Shown here: one piece after another, positions 36,723 through 45,487 of the stretch
How positions within the stretch are numbered: the first letter of the stretch is position 1
Layout of the letters: each line of letters opens with the position of its first letter
Assembly: GCF_002102185.1 (NCBI RefSeq)
Contig: NZ_LQOW01000014.1
Span: forward strand, 186,001 to 250,000
Length of the DNA stretch: 64,000 nucleotides
Direction of reading: 5' to 3'
DNA from: Mycobacterium fragae
GTDB lineage: Bacteria > Actinomycetota > Actinomycetes > Mycobacteriales > Mycobacteriaceae
Position numbers and translations under genes: made by a program
Notes under the pieces: generated by a model
Databases searched by the model: none
Told to the model about the DNA's origin: nothing
The model's input: the letters and a program-made list of their open reading frames with translations, nothing else

Positions 36723-37769
36723 CTATGCGGTCCTCGTGTGGATCACAAGTTCGGTTGTGCTGCGCTGGAATGCCCTGCGGCGCAATGTCTCTGTGGGTGT
36801 CTCGCGATACCGCTCCGCGTGCGCGGCGGCGAACCTGCCGAGGTTGCTGAAGCCCCATTGGTAGGCAATCGACGCTACGGTAACCACCGATGGATCGAAT
36901 TTTAGCAGGTCCTCGTGCGCTCGGCGCAGCCGGACCTCGCGCAGGTACGCCATCGGCGTCGTGTCCAGATGACGCCGGAAACCTTGCTGGAGCGTTCGGA
37001 CACTTATGTAACAGCGGGCGGCGATAGAGGACAGCGTCAACGGCAAGTGTGCCTCTGTTTCCATGATTTCGACGGCGGTGCGAATCGCGCGCGGCGCAAG
37101 GGGCCGCGGGCCTCCCGTTAGGGCATCGAGATGAGGATGCTCGGCGGCGAACAAAAACCCGCGCACCAAGCCGTCGACGAAGGGCATGCCGACCAGGGGC
37201 TGAGCCAGCACGCTGTCGGGCCGGAATAAATGCTCCTTGAACGACACCAGCATGTTGATCCAGCTTCTCGTCGGCGCCGCATGGGTCGGAAGGACCGGCG
37301 TGAAGTCAACCTGCGACATCACCTGCCGACCCAGCGCATCGCTGAGCGCCTTATCGACGGCGACTCGGTCGATCTTCAAACAGATCATTTTGCTTCCCGC
37401 GTCCCACTGCCCTGAACCGAGACCCTCGGGCGCGTACACTGCCGCGCTGCCGGGCCCGCCGACCAGAGAGCAGCCCCTGTGTTCAGCCTCCGTGCGGCCG
37501 GCCTGCACCAAGACCACGCGATAGCTGTCGCACGGCTGGTTGCCGTCCATGGGCATGTCCGATCCCACGGCGATTTCGGATAACGCGACCGGGCCCATCC
37601 GACCCACCCGCTGGGTCAGCGAAAACGAATCTGGATCAGCTAACAGGCGGAGGTGGGGCCGGCCGCAGCAAACCCGGGCAAAGTCGTCGAACTCCTTCGC
37701 CGGCGTCCATATGTACGACTCCGAAGCGTCCGCTCTCGGTCTTTCCGTGACTCGGTCGCCTTCACTCAC
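36723..37769 (-). CDS. AraC family transcriptional regulator (second paralogue)
   Basis: A 348-aa AraC protein with the same two-domain plan: ligand/dimer domain (DFARVCCGRPHLRLLADPDSFSLTQRVGRMGPVALSEI) then the AraC HTH pair (SIAARCYISVRTLQQGFRRHL; VASIAYQWGFSNLGRFAAAHAERY). GTG 37769 opens VSEGDRVTERPR; sequence upstream of it is non-coding. It is closer to the third copy (47285-48289) than to its neighbour: both share LADPDSFSLTQRVGRMGPVA-type residues. Tandem TGGCCA/TGCGCAA boxes lie 91-131 bp upstream, suggesting autoregulation. Confidence 0.9.
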   Translation of the reverse strand: MSEGDRVTERPRADASESYIWTPAKEFDDFARVCCGRPHLRLLADPDSFSLTQRVGRMGPVALSEIAVGSDMPMDGNQPCDSYRVVLVQAGRTEAEHRGCSLVGGPGSAAVYAPEGLGSGQWDAGSKMICLKIDRVAVDKALSDALGRQVMSQVDFTPVLPTHAAPTRSWINMLVSFKEHLFRPDSVLAQPLVGMPFVDGLVRGFLFAAEHPHLDALTGGPRPLAPRAIRTAVEIMETEAHLPLTLSSIAARCYISVRTLQQGFRRHLDTTPMAYLREVRLRRAHEDLLKFDPSVVTVASIAYQWGFSNLGRFAAAHAERYRETPTETLRRRAFQRSTTELVIHTRTA

Positions 37770-37859
37770 CGTTCGCAGATCCCCTCTCCATACCTGCGCA
37801 CGCGACGCTAGCGTCGCTGACGTTGCTGCGGTACGTCGAGAGCGGAAGTGTGCGCGCTG

Positions 37860-37900
37860 TGGCCAGAGGTATGCGCAAACTGGCCACACCGGTTGCGCAA
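37860..37900 (+). promoter_or_regulatory. Tandem AraC-type binding site (two TGGCCA/TGCGCAA direct repeats)
   Basis: Two direct repeats, TGGCCA (37860-37865) with TGCGCAA (37872-37878), then TGGCCA (37881-37886) with TGCGCAA (37894-37900). The copies are offset by 21-22 bp, two helical turns, and the boxes inside each are 12-13 bp apart. That is the geometry of AraC-family proteins bound as direct-repeat dimers. The site lies 91 bp ahead of the second araC gene. Confidence 0.72.
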
Positions 37901-37923
37901 CGCCTCCGCGGCTCGCTGCTGCG

Positions 37924-38766
37924 CTAGGTTTTATAGGCCTTAAGTCCATAGAGGACCGGGAATCGGGGTTCGCTTTCCGGCATGGCCCACCACCCGTCGT
38001 CGGTTTGAACCATCCGCGGCCAACGCGGCCAGGGAAGAAGGCACGTCTCGGTCAAACTTTCGATGATGAATCCGGTTTGCGCTATGGCGGTAATGACGTC
38101 GCCCAAGCCGTGTGCCCACTCGTAATGGAGGGTATCGCCGGCGAGCGCCGGTCCGTCGGTGTAGCTATGGCTGCTGTCGCGTTCGATGGGACCACGGCCC
38201 TCGAGATAGTCGTGCCGGATCACCAGGTCGTCAGCGTAGCCGGGCGTTTGAGTGGGACCGAGCGCGTTGAACAGTGGATGAAATTCCACGAGGTACAGAA
38301 AGCCGCCAGGTTTGAGTAGACGCGCTACCGTTTGCGCCCAAGCCATCAAATCGGGCAGATAACATAGCGCACCCTTGCCGGTGTAGACGATGTCGAAACG
38401 TTCCGCCCCTAACGCTTCGACCGCTTCATATACGTCGGCCTGCACGTATTCGATTGCCAGGGCTGCTCGGCTCGCGGCCCGCCGCGCCTCCTGGACGGAC
38501 ACACCGGAGAAATCTAGGCCGATGGCGTGCGCGCCCTTGAGCGCAATCGCCATTGTCTCCGTACCCAAGTGGCATTGAAGGTGCACAACCTCGCGCCCTT
38601 CGAGCGGGCCGAGGTCACGCCACTCGAAGGGCGCGAACCAGCTCAGCGGGTCACGGTTACCGATCCCATAGAACTTGCTGCGTGCGTGGATTGGCGCCCG
38701 CGCATCCCAGTTGCGCTGGTTAGCAGCAAGTTTTGTCCGAGTACCCGCGTCAAGCACCACCAGCAC
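37924..38766 (-). CDS. Class I SAM-dependent methyltransferase
   Basis: A 280-aa methyltransferase. Landmarks are NQRNWDARAPIHARSKFYGI (N-terminal helix), VVHLQCHLGTETMAIALKGAHAIGLDFS (motifs I-II, with QCHLG rather than GCGxG) and FDIVYTGKGALCYLPDL. This HLGTET variant of motif I is known in a subgroup of bacterial methyltransferases. The acceptor is unknown. GTG 38766 is the outermost start; the true start may be slightly downstream. It is divergent from the second GMC gene, with the AraC site just after its stop. Confidence 0.85.
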   Translation of the reverse strand: MLVVLDAGTRTKLAANQRNWDARAPIHARSKFYGIGNRDPLSWFAPFEWRDLGPLEGREVVHLQCHLGTETMAIALKGAHAIGLDFSGVSVQEARRAASRAALAIEYVQADVYEAVEALGAERFDIVYTGKGALCYLPDLMAWAQTVARLLKPGGFLYLVEFHPLFNALGPTQTPGYADDLVIRHDYLEGRGPIERDSSHSYTDGPALAGDTLHYEWAHGLGDVITAIAQTGFIIESLTETCLLPWPRWPRMVQTDDGWWAMPESEPRFPVLYGLKAYKT

Positions 38767-39074
38767 CCTCTCAGTCGGTCTTCACCAGTCTGTTGGCGTG
38801 TTGGTGACGGGTGGGTGTGAATACGAAGAACTACGCAGCGCCCATCAACCACGACGATAGGGTCCAGCTACCACAACACGACTAGCCGCGGCGCGCGCGG
38901 TCGTGGCCGGCCGACGCAGGACAGTTTCCTTCCTTTACGCGGACGGTGGAGCTCCGCAGCAGCGACGTCCTATTGCGTAGTGCGTCCAAGATCATGCGCG
39001 ACATGGCTGTTCGTGTTACAGCCCGTCCGCCTACGTTCATCACGCATGAGCCAATTGCTTTCGGAATTTTAATC
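38767..39074. other. 308-bp divergent intergenic region (methyltransferase / GMC)
   Basis: This region separates two divergent start codons and must hold both promoters. I see no clear coding sequence. It has an AT-rich end just before the GMC start (AATTGCTTTCGGAATTTTAA) that could be part of a promoter, but no convincing -35/-10 pair, dyad or repeat of the TGGCCA/TTGCG type. Confidence 0.6.
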
Positions 39075-40616
39075 ATGGACGACAGCTTCGACTATGTAAT
39101 CATTGGAGCCGGATCCGCTGGATGTGTCGTTGCATCGCGGCTGTCTGAGCACGCCGGTTTGCGGGTGGCCCTGATAGAAGCTGGCGCCGGCAGCGGTCCG
39201 GCAGCCATGTCTAGCGCAAACAATCTCGACGCGATACAGCTGTTGGGCTCCTCCGTGGATTGGGGATTCACCACCACTCCCCAGATTGCCCTCGACGGTG
39301 CGATTCTGGGTTGTCCGCGAGGAAAGGTCTTAGGGGGATCCAGCAGCATCAACGGCATGCTCCATGTCAGGGGACACGCATCAAGCTACGACGCCTGGGA
39401 AGCGCAGGGTGCCAGGGGCTGGAATTACGAGACGATGCTGCCGCATCTTAAGCGAAGCGAGCGCACCGACGGTCGAGATCCCAACGTCCGGGGCACAGCC
39501 GGCCCGATGGTGATAGAAGAACCACCTGCAGCGAGTCCCCTTGCACACGCGCTATATCAAGCCGCGGTCGAAACCGGACACCCAGAAATAGAGGACGGCA
39601 ATGGATCGGTAGCGGAGGGAGTGTCATGGCTGGAACAGAACGTCGTCAACAACAAACGGCAGAGCGCGGCTGATGCATACCTGCGTCCGGTGATGTCGCG
39701 GCCTAACCTCAGCGTGGTAACCGCCGCATGCGTACTCCGGCTCGTGATCGACGGTTCGCAGTGTCGCGGCGCCCAATACTACAAAGACGGCCACACGCGC
39801 GTCGTTCATGCCGAACGCGGAATAATTCTGTGCGCAGGGGTAATTGGATCGCCCAAGATACTCATGTTGTCTGGGATCGGTCCCGCAGCACGGCTGCGCG
39901 ATCACGACATCGAGGTTCTCGCCGACCTTCCTGGTGTCGGCGAGAACTTGCACGACCATCCGATTACGTGGGTCTCATACGACACGAGGCAGATTGTGGA
40001 TGCAACCCCGTCGCGCCTGCCATCCCTAATCAGTCGGAGCGATCAACATGCTGATCCCGACTTATTCTTCACGTTCGCTCCAGCCGCCATCGAACCGCGC
40101 TGGCGCGGCGCTGCCCCGGGGTTCTCGATATTGTTCGCATTGGTACGCCCCCGCAGCCGGGGTTCGCTCCGGCTACGTAGCTCCGAGCCGTTCGACGCAC
40201 CTTTGATCGATCCGGCATACCTCACTGAGCCGGATGACGTCGGCCGCATGGCCATCGGTCTGCAGATGGCGCGCGAAATCGCGCACGCTAGAGCCCTGAA
40301 GCCTTGGCGGGGAACTGAACTCCTGCCAGGAGAGAAACTACGCAGCGACGACGATAGCGGTGCATTCCTACGGCGTACCACGGCAAGCTACCTCCATCTG
40401 GCTGGCACTTGTCGCATCGGCACCGACGACCACGCCGTAGTAGACCCACAACTGCGTGTCCGAGGAATCGACAACCTGTGTGTCGCCGACGCGTCGGTCA
40501 TGCCTTCCTTAGTGGCGGCGCCGCCAAATGCGGCAACACTTGCGATCGCTGAACGCGCAGCCGAGCTCATCAACTCCGATAGTCTGCGCCACCGCCTGTT
40601 GCGCGAAGCAGGCTGA
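39075..40616 (+). CDS. GMC family FAD-dependent oxidoreductase (second copy)
   Basis: A 513-aa GMC oxidoreductase. FAD motif GAGSAG is at 11-16 (FDYVIIGAGSAGCVVASRL), the GMC segment GKVLGGSSSINGMLHVRGH near 90, and the catalytic pair H441 (YLHLAGT) and N485 (APPNAAT). ATG 39075 gives MDDSFDYVIIG; the in-frame reading upstream to 38946 is unconserved. It is clearly divergent from the first GMC (28724-30352), so it may use another alcohol or a later intermediate. An esterase remnant follows on the same strand. Confidence 0.92.
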   Translation: MDDSFDYVIIGAGSAGCVVASRLSEHAGLRVALIEAGAGSGPAAMSSANNLDAIQLLGSSVDWGFTTTPQIALDGAILGCPRGKVLGGSSSINGMLHVRGHASSYDAWEAQGARGWNYETMLPHLKRSERTDGRDPNVRGTAGPMVIEEPPAASPLAHALYQAAVETGHPEIEDGNGSVAEGVSWLEQNVVNNKRQSAADAYLRPVMSRPNLSVVTAACVLRLVIDGSQCRGAQYYKDGHTRVVHAERGIILCAGVIGSPKILMLSGIGPAARLRDHDIEVLADLPGVGENLHDHPITWVSYDTRQIVDATPSRLPSLISRSDQHADPDLFFTFAPAAIEPRWRGAAPGFSILFALVRPRSRGSLRLRSSEPFDAPLIDPAYLTEPDDVGRMAIGLQMAREIAHARALKPWRGTELLPGEKLRSDDDSGAFLRRTTASYLHLAGTCRIGTDDHAVVDPQLRVRGIDNLCVADASVMPSLVAAPPNAATLAIAERAAELINSDSLRHRLLREAG

Positions 40617-40704
40617 CGCACGCACCGTTTTCGCCATACCGCCGCGGTGTGGTGAAGCCGAAACTTGTTCTGAACTCACGGAGGTTACTACAGATGAACG
40701 GTAA

Positions 40705-41508
40705 GAGGCGTCGCATGGACGCGATCGTCAACGCGGCGACTGGCATGACGCTGCGCGCGCGCTCCTGGTCTTCTACCACGGTGGTGGTTTCGCACTCGGT
40801 AGCATCGACACCCACGACGATCAATGCCGGCTGATCTGTCGGGATGCCGGACTGCCCGTGTTATCGATCGGCTATCGGCTGGCTCCAGAAAATAAGTTTC
40901 CCGCCGCCGTCGTTGACGCGTTTGCGGCATACCGGTGGGCTATCGAAAACGCTGCCGAGCTCGGCGCGGACCCCAAACAGGTTTCGGTAGGGGGCGACAG
41001 CGCGGGTGGAACGCTGGCCGCCGTGGTATCGCAGTCTGCACGCGACGAGGGTGTGCCAATGCCGGCTCTTCAACTGTTGATCTACCCGGCAACCGACTAC
41101 CTCAACACGACTCGCTCTAAGGCATTGTTCGGCGACGGGTTCTTGCTCACCAATCGAGATATAGCCTGGTTCCGCCACACGTACCTCGAGGGCACAGATG
41201 TCGGGCTGTCCGACCCGCGGGTTTCGCCGCTGCTGGCTCGTGACCTGTCAGGATTGCCTCCAGCGCTGGTGCTAACCGCCGGGTTCGACCCGCTGCGCGA
41301 CGAGGGTAATCAGTACGTGGAAGCGATGCAGGCTGCGGGCGTCATCGTGGACCATCGCGAATTTGGTTCCCTAGTCCACGGATTCACCACGTTCTTCCCA
41401 ATCGGGGGCGACAGTGCCACGGCGACAAAGGAAATGATCGGCGCGCTACGCACCCAGATCCGCCGGGACAGAAAAGGCGCGGCCGATGCGCCGCCCCCCG
41501 CGCCGTGA
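40705..41508 (+). pseudogene. 5'-truncated alpha/beta hydrolase (hormone-sensitive lipase/esterase family)
   Basis: The frame encodes the catalytic core of an HSL-type esterase: oxyanion motif HGGGFALGS, SIGYRLAPEN, nucleophile GDSAGG, acid DPLRDEGNQY and a C-terminal VHGF histidine. But there is no cap domain or N-terminus, and no ATG, GTG or TTG in frame between the stop at 40702-40704 and GTG 40858. The GTG lies after the HGGG motif, so a protein started there would lack its oxyanion hole. I conclude the gene lost its 5' end, likely by deletion. It may be inactive or translated as a partial protein. Confidence 0.72.
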
Positions 41509-42026
41509 ACATGCGACCGGCTGCCCTTGCCCGGAGTGCGCTGACCGACTGCTCCATGGGCCGATCGTCATCGCCCGAGCGTTTCTGCCCCGGCTGCGTC
41601 AAGCGGGAGTGGACACATCGTCCACGATCGTTCGATCCGGGCCGCCGTTACGGCAGACCTTTGCGTGGCAGGCGGCTCGGTTGGCGTAGCGGCTACAAAG
41701 GCTGACAATCCACCGGATAGTCACACGGATATACACGTAGATCGCCAGGAATAAGATCGGTGTGAGTACCGTGGCATCCAATGACTGGGCTTGACTTGAC
41801 ATTTCAAATCTCCGGTATCGGGAAGATCGCGGTGAGAGTTGGTGAGTTCACCCATCTCTCGACGACACGCGCATAGCGTTGGTCACGCAAATCAGACTAG
41901 GACGGCGACCGCACAGCAACTAGCCGTCGCACGCATTCACCTAGCCGAGCCGCGCATACCCCGAGGATCGTCAGTGTCATTAGTTGTCCAGAGTGTTTCG
42001 CAAAATGCCTAGTCAATTGGGTTTCG
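41509..42026. other. 518-bp low-information gap between esterase remnant and paaX
   Basis: The only credible content is the small membrane-protein frame at 41599-41802 (minus strand), given separately. The other ~310 bp show no recognisable gene. A GGTGA-N2-TCACC dyad at 41841-41852 lies 39 bp ahead of that frame. No transposase, tRNA or terminator hairpin is visible. Confidence 0.6.
41599..41802 (-). CDS. Putative small membrane protein
   Basis: A 67-aa reading frame. The start ATG has GGAGAT seven bases upstream, a better ribosome-binding site than many genes here. The N-terminal half has one strongly hydrophobic stretch (LTPILFLAIYVYIRVTIRWIV, within residues 13-34), which could be a single transmembrane helix; the C-terminal half is polar and Cys/Arg-rich. 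I recognise no family. It is supported only by start signal and composition. Confidence 0.35.
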   Translation of the reverse strand: MSSQAQSLDATVLTPILFLAIYVYIRVTIRWIVSLCSRYANRAACHAKVCRNGGPDRTIVDDVSTPA

Positions 42027-42758
42027 CTATGTCGCCATAACGTCGGATTGGTAGCGGCGGTCGTTGACTCCGGCGGCGAACTCAGCGTATGCCGTGCGCA
42101 GCTCGTCGCCGGGCCAGCGTGCCGGTAGTAGGTTGTCCGGTAACACCGGGTCTGTCATTAGGTGCCGCATAATCGCGGCAGCGGCAACGAATTGCTCAAG
42201 CGCCTCGGCAGCGTTCTCCATTTCGTCAAGCAATCCGCGGCCGGTCTGTGCCCAACCCGGAAGATCCCACAACATGCCGGCGAGCTCAGAAGGCGCATTG
42301 TCGTAGGTGTATAGGATCCTCACGCGCTCTTCTAGTTCTGTGGGCAGTTCCAGCTTGAGATTGTCAGGCCTTATCCACACGCCCTCGCGTAGTTCAGCTA
42401 ACCGATTGTCATACAACTCCGTTCGCATATCAGCCCGCGTCCGGGGATCAATTCCGATGCTAGTTATCACGACCGTTACCCAGGCTCCACGCCACACACG
42501 AGTAGGCGGCCGCAGGGCATCGTCCTGTTTCCGTCGGCGAGCGAGCAACCGATCCGACAGACGATAGCCGTCAGGCGATCGAACCAAATCCCCGCTGGCG
42601 ACCATCCGCGTAAGCGCTACACGCAACGCGGCCTCCGTGATCCCATAGTCTGACGTGAGGAATATCAATTCAGCAGAAGTGGCGCATGCTGGATGAAGTC
42701 CCAATAACAGGCTCAGGATGACAGAGCGAGCGGTAAGCCTGTCGAATGAACTCGGCAT
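42027..42758 (-). CDS. PaaX family transcriptional repressor-like protein
   Basis: A 243-aa regulator. It has an N-terminal winged HTH (RSVILSLLLGLHPACATSAELIFLTSDYGITEAALRVALTRMVASGDLV) and a PaaX-type middle and C-terminal domain (GYRLSDRLLARRRKQDDALRP; RHLMTDPVLPDNLLPARWPGDELR). PaaX represses phenylacetate degradation and binds phenylacetyl-CoA. No paa ring-oxygenase genes are present, so it probably senses another acyl- or aryl-CoA. It lies 65 bp downstream of the acyl-CoA dehydrogenase gene on the same strand. Confidence 0.9.
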   Translation of the reverse strand: MPSSFDRLTARSVILSLLLGLHPACATSAELIFLTSDYGITEAALRVALTRMVASGDLVRSPDGYRLSDRLLARRRKQDDALRPPTRVWRGAWVTVVITSIGIDPRTRADMRTELYDNRLAELREGVWIRPDNLKLELPTELEERVRILYTYDNAPSELAGMLWDLPGWAQTGRGLLDEMENAAEALEQFVAAAAIMRHLMTDPVLPDNLLPARWPGDELRTAYAEFAAGVNDRRYQSDVMAT

Positions 42759-42823
42759 CTCGTATACCTCTCATTACGAGTGACGGCAGTTGCGGGCCAC
42801 GATCGCGTGGGTCATGTATCGGC

Positions 42824-44452
42824 TTAGCCCTTGATCATTGCTCGTTCGAGGATGGGCGCGAGATCCAGCCCGGACGGCATGGTTCCGAACGCGCCGCCCC
42901 ACTGCCCGCCAAGTCTGGTCGCCAGGAACGCTTCGGCCACCGCCGGATGTCCGTGCCGCACCAGAAGTGAGCCCTGCAGCGCCAGGCAGATGTCTTCGGC
43001 CACCTTGCGCGCCCGATACTCGAGGGTCTCGACATCGCTTAGCTGCTGACGCAGCCGCTCGACCTGGGCGTCCAGCCGCGGATCCTGGCCTGTGCTCTTG
43101 GCTAGCTCGTCAAACAGCACCTCGACACATTCCGGACGAGTTGCCATGGCGCGCAAGGTATCCAGTGCGCTGACATTACCCGAGCCCTCCCAGATGCCCA
43201 TCAATGGCGCCTCGCGATACAGCCGCGGCATCCCCGAGTCCTCCACATAACCGTTGCCGCCCAGGCATTCCAGCGCCTCGGCAGCGTGTGGGGTGGAGCG
43301 CTTGCACACCCAGTACTTGGCCGCAGCCAGCCCGATGCGGCGCAACAACGTCTCGCTCCCGTCACCACGCACCGAGTTGTCGGTGGCGCCGGCCATCCGC
43401 ATCGCCACCATGGTGGCCGCCTCGGCCTCAACGGCCAAATCCGCCAATACATTACGCATCAACGGCTGATCGATCAGATACGCGCCGAACACCTTGCGGT
43501 GCTGCGCATGATGCACCGCGAACGTCAACCCCGTGCGCATACTGGTCGCGCTACCCAGCGTGCAGTCCAGCCGAGTCAGATTGACCATCTCGATGATCGT
43601 GCGAACACCGCGGCCCTCCTCACCCACCAGCCACCCGATGGCGCCGTCATACTCCACCTCACTGGAAGCATTGGCATGATTGCCCAGCTTGTCCTTGAGC
43701 CGCTGCAACAACATCCGATTACGGGTCCCATCAGGCAGCACCCGAGGCAAAAAGAAACACGACAACCCGCCCGGCGCCTGCGCCAGCACGAGGAAGATGT
43801 CACACATCGGCGCCGAAGTGAACCACTTATGACCAGTCAACCGATAACTGCCATCACCGCTGGGGATCGCCTGAGTGCTACCCGCACGCACATCAGAGCC
43901 GCCCTGCTTTTCGGTCATCGACATGCCCGCAGTAATACCCACCTTCGCCGTGGGCACCTTCAATTCAGGGTCATACACGCGGCTGGTCAACAGCGGCACG
44001 TAAACCCTTGCCAACTCAGGGTTGAAGCGCAACGCCGGCACCACGGCATAGCTCATCGAAACCGCGCACATGTGGGCGGCCTCGGCAGTCCACACACTGG
44101 TCTTCGCCGCGCGCACCACATGCGCACCCGGCCGCTCATCCGCCCACGGCGCTGCGTGCAGGCCGTGCTCGATGGCCGTGCGCATCAACTCGTGATAGGC
44201 CGGGTCGTATTCGACCTCATCGATCCGATGCCCGCAATGGTCATGCGTATGCAGGATCGGCCGATTGCGGTCGGCCAGCTCACCCCAGCGCTGCGCCTGC
44301 TTGGAGCCCGAAATCGCACCGATCGCAGTCACCTCGTCCACACCCCACTGCCCCCCCTCGCGGATCAGCGCCTCCACAAGAACCGGGGATGAGGCCGGGT
44401 TGTGCTCCTCCAACGGAGGGACCTGGTTGCTGACAGCATGAGTATCTGGCAT
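42824..44452 (-). CDS. Acyl-CoA dehydrogenase family protein, AidB-like
   Basis: A 542-aa ACAD-fold flavoprotein. The N-terminus (NQVPPLEEHNP), GMSMTEKQGGSDVRAGST and the signature NGYVEDSGMPRLYREAPLMGIWEGSGNV place it with AidB-like acyl-CoA dehydrogenases. The catalytic Glu region and FAD-binding residues follow the ACAD pattern. AidB itself binds DNA; the mycobacterial relatives may simply be acyl-CoA dehydrogenases, and here the CoA ligase and PaaX genes favour that. A leaderless promoter is predicted 7 bp ahead of the ATG. Confidence 0.88.
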   Translation of the reverse strand: MPDTHAVSNQVPPLEEHNPASSPVLVEALIREGGQWGVDEVTAIGAISGSKQAQRWGELADRNRPILHTHDHCGHRIDEVEYDPAYHELMRTAIEHGLHAAPWADERPGAHVVRAAKTSVWTAEAAHMCAVSMSYAVVPALRFNPELARVYVPLLTSRVYDPELKVPTAKVGITAGMSMTEKQGGSDVRAGSTQAIPSGDGSYRLTGHKWFTSAPMCDIFLVLAQAPGGLSCFFLPRVLPDGTRNRMLLQRLKDKLGNHANASSEVEYDGAIGWLVGEEGRGVRTIIEMVNLTRLDCTLGSATSMRTGLTFAVHHAQHRKVFGAYLIDQPLMRNVLADLAVEAEAATMVAMRMAGATDNSVRGDGSETLLRRIGLAAAKYWVCKRSTPHAAEALECLGGNGYVEDSGMPRLYREAPLMGIWEGSGNVSALDTLRAMATRPECVEVLFDELAKSTGQDPRLDAQVERLRQQLSDVETLEYRARKVAEDICLALQGSLLVRHGHPAVAEAFLATRLGGQWGGAFGTMPSGLDLAPILERAMIKG

Positions 44453-44459
44453 GGTATCG

Positions 44460-44487
44460 ATATTACACTTTATCTACGGCTGTGCAA
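44460..44487 (-). promoter_or_regulatory. Predicted sigma70-type promoter of the acyl-CoA dehydrogenase gene, leaderless mRNA
   Basis: On the minus strand TTGCAC (44482-44487) and TAATAT (44460-44465) are separated by 16 bp, a good -35/-10 pair. The -10 box ends seven bases before the ATG at 44452, so transcription should start at or next to the start codon and give a leaderless message, as is common in mycobacteria. Confidence 0.7.
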
Positions 44488-44636
44488 GCTCTGTAACCCC
44501 GAACGCCTCATCCTTCGGGTCTCCACCTCTGCACGTTGCCTGATCCGCTCCGCGATATGCACTGATGGCCGAGAGCCTGGACAGCAAGTAGGACCATCGA
44601 TCACGTCCCAGCGTTACGCTGGTCTATGAATTCTTG

Positions 44637-44672
44637 ATTACAGTATAGATATGACTGTTCTATTTCTGTAAT
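44637..44672. promoter_or_regulatory. AT-rich inverted repeat ATTACAG-N22-CTGTAAT
   Basis: ATTACAG (44637-44643) and CTGTAAT (44666-44672) are perfectly inverted. An inner ACAGT (44640-44644) and ACTGT (44654-44658) add a second dyad, and TAG/CTA extend the outer arms. The stretch is far more AT-rich than its surroundings. It lies between the TetR gene and the acyl-CoA dehydrogenase promoter, and may be an operator for TetR or PaaX. Confidence 0.55.
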
Positions 44673-44766
44673 ACGTGTTGGTGGCGCAGACCTGACTTGA
44701 GCGCCACCCGTTGCCGATGTTGCGTGCATGCGGTTCCCCCACCTGCCCAACGGCGTCGCGTTTGAT

Positions 44767-45351
44767 TCAGTCCCCGATATTGCGGGCAGCATTGCGCATC
44801 CATCGGGCGAACTTGTTGGAGCTTCGAGAGTCGCTCAGGTCGAGCTCAGCTCGCAGCTCTGCAGATGTGGCGCAACGGACCAAGCCGACGAGTTGTATGG
44901 CCTGAAATCGCATGTTCGCCGTCGCGGGCCGTCCAGCTTCACGCGCGAGTTCTTCGGTGATGCGATCCTCGAAGATCGACCATCGCCTCAGTAATGCGGC
45001 CTGCAGGCCGGTCGAGTCGCCATAGGATTGCTGCGAGCCGAACATGCCCGCGACGGCTTCGGGTTGCTTGCGGAGCTGCTCGATTAAACAGTCGGCTACC
45101 GCCATCGCCGGCGATGTCTGTGCAGACCTGGACGCCAACGCCGCCACCAACCGGTCGAGGAGGTCATAGTCGGAAAAGACGAGTTCTTCCTTGGACCGAA
45201 AGTAGACGAAGAGCGTCTTTACCGACACGTTGGCCGCATCGGCTATCTCGGCGACGGTCACGTCGTCGAACCCCCGTTCGGCGAACAGGAGGTGGGCCGC
45301 TTCCAGGATCGCGCGGCGGGTCAGCGCTTTCTTGCGCTCGCGCAGCGACAT
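44767..45351 (-). CDS. TetR family transcriptional regulator
   Basis: A 194-aa regulator. The N-terminal HTH (RRAILEAAHLLFAERGFDDVTVAEIADAANVSVKTLFVYFRSKEEL) is a clear TetR domain; the rest is a helical effector domain. ATG 45351 has GGGAG five bases upstream, better than the in-frame ATGs at 45363 and 45375. It is divergent from the CoA ligase gene and upstream of the acyl-CoA dehydrogenase, so it may control both. A perfect 13-bp palindrome lies between it and the ligase. Confidence 0.9.
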   Translation of the reverse strand: MSLRERKKALTRRAILEAAHLLFAERGFDDVTVAEIADAANVSVKTLFVYFRSKEELVFSDYDLLDRLVAALASRSAQTSPAMAVADCLIEQLRKQPEAVAGMFGSQQSYGDSTGLQAALLRRWSIFEDRITEELAREAGRPATANMRFQAIQLVGLVRCATSAELRAELDLSDSRSSNKFARWMRNAARNIGD

Positions 45352-45466
45352 GTCGACTCCCATGGATCCCTTCATCTGCCCAGCGAAGCGCACTGCAGTC
45401 GAAACTAAACTGCCCGTCGTGGGGCGGTGCCCTGAAGCTTGCACGGTAGCAGCTTACACCAGATGG

Positions 45467-45479
45467 GTAAGTGACTTAC
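45467..45479. promoter_or_regulatory. Perfect palindrome GTAAGTGACTTAC, probable TetR operator
   Basis: GTAAGT-G-ACTTAC is a perfect 6-1-6 dyad, nine bp upstream of a TTGCCT -35-like box. A second ACTTAC lies 34 bp further (45508-45513), inside the predicted -10 region. Position suggests repression of the CoA ligase and possibly autorepression of the TetR gene. Confidence 0.62.
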
Positions 45480-45487
45480 TTTTTCTA

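Larger units (their letters stand above)
44453..44766. other. 314-bp regulatory intergenic region
   Basis: Separates the TetR gene stop from the acyl-CoA dehydrogenase start on the same strand. It contains the leaderless promoter (44460-44487) and the AT-rich inverted repeat (44637-44672). No reading frame here looks like a real gene. Confidence 0.65.

Noticed and set aside
44637..44672. AT-rich inverted repeat as a TetR gene terminator
   Set aside because: The 7-bp AT-rich stem with a 22-nt loop and no following U-run would be a poor terminator; an operator is more likely.
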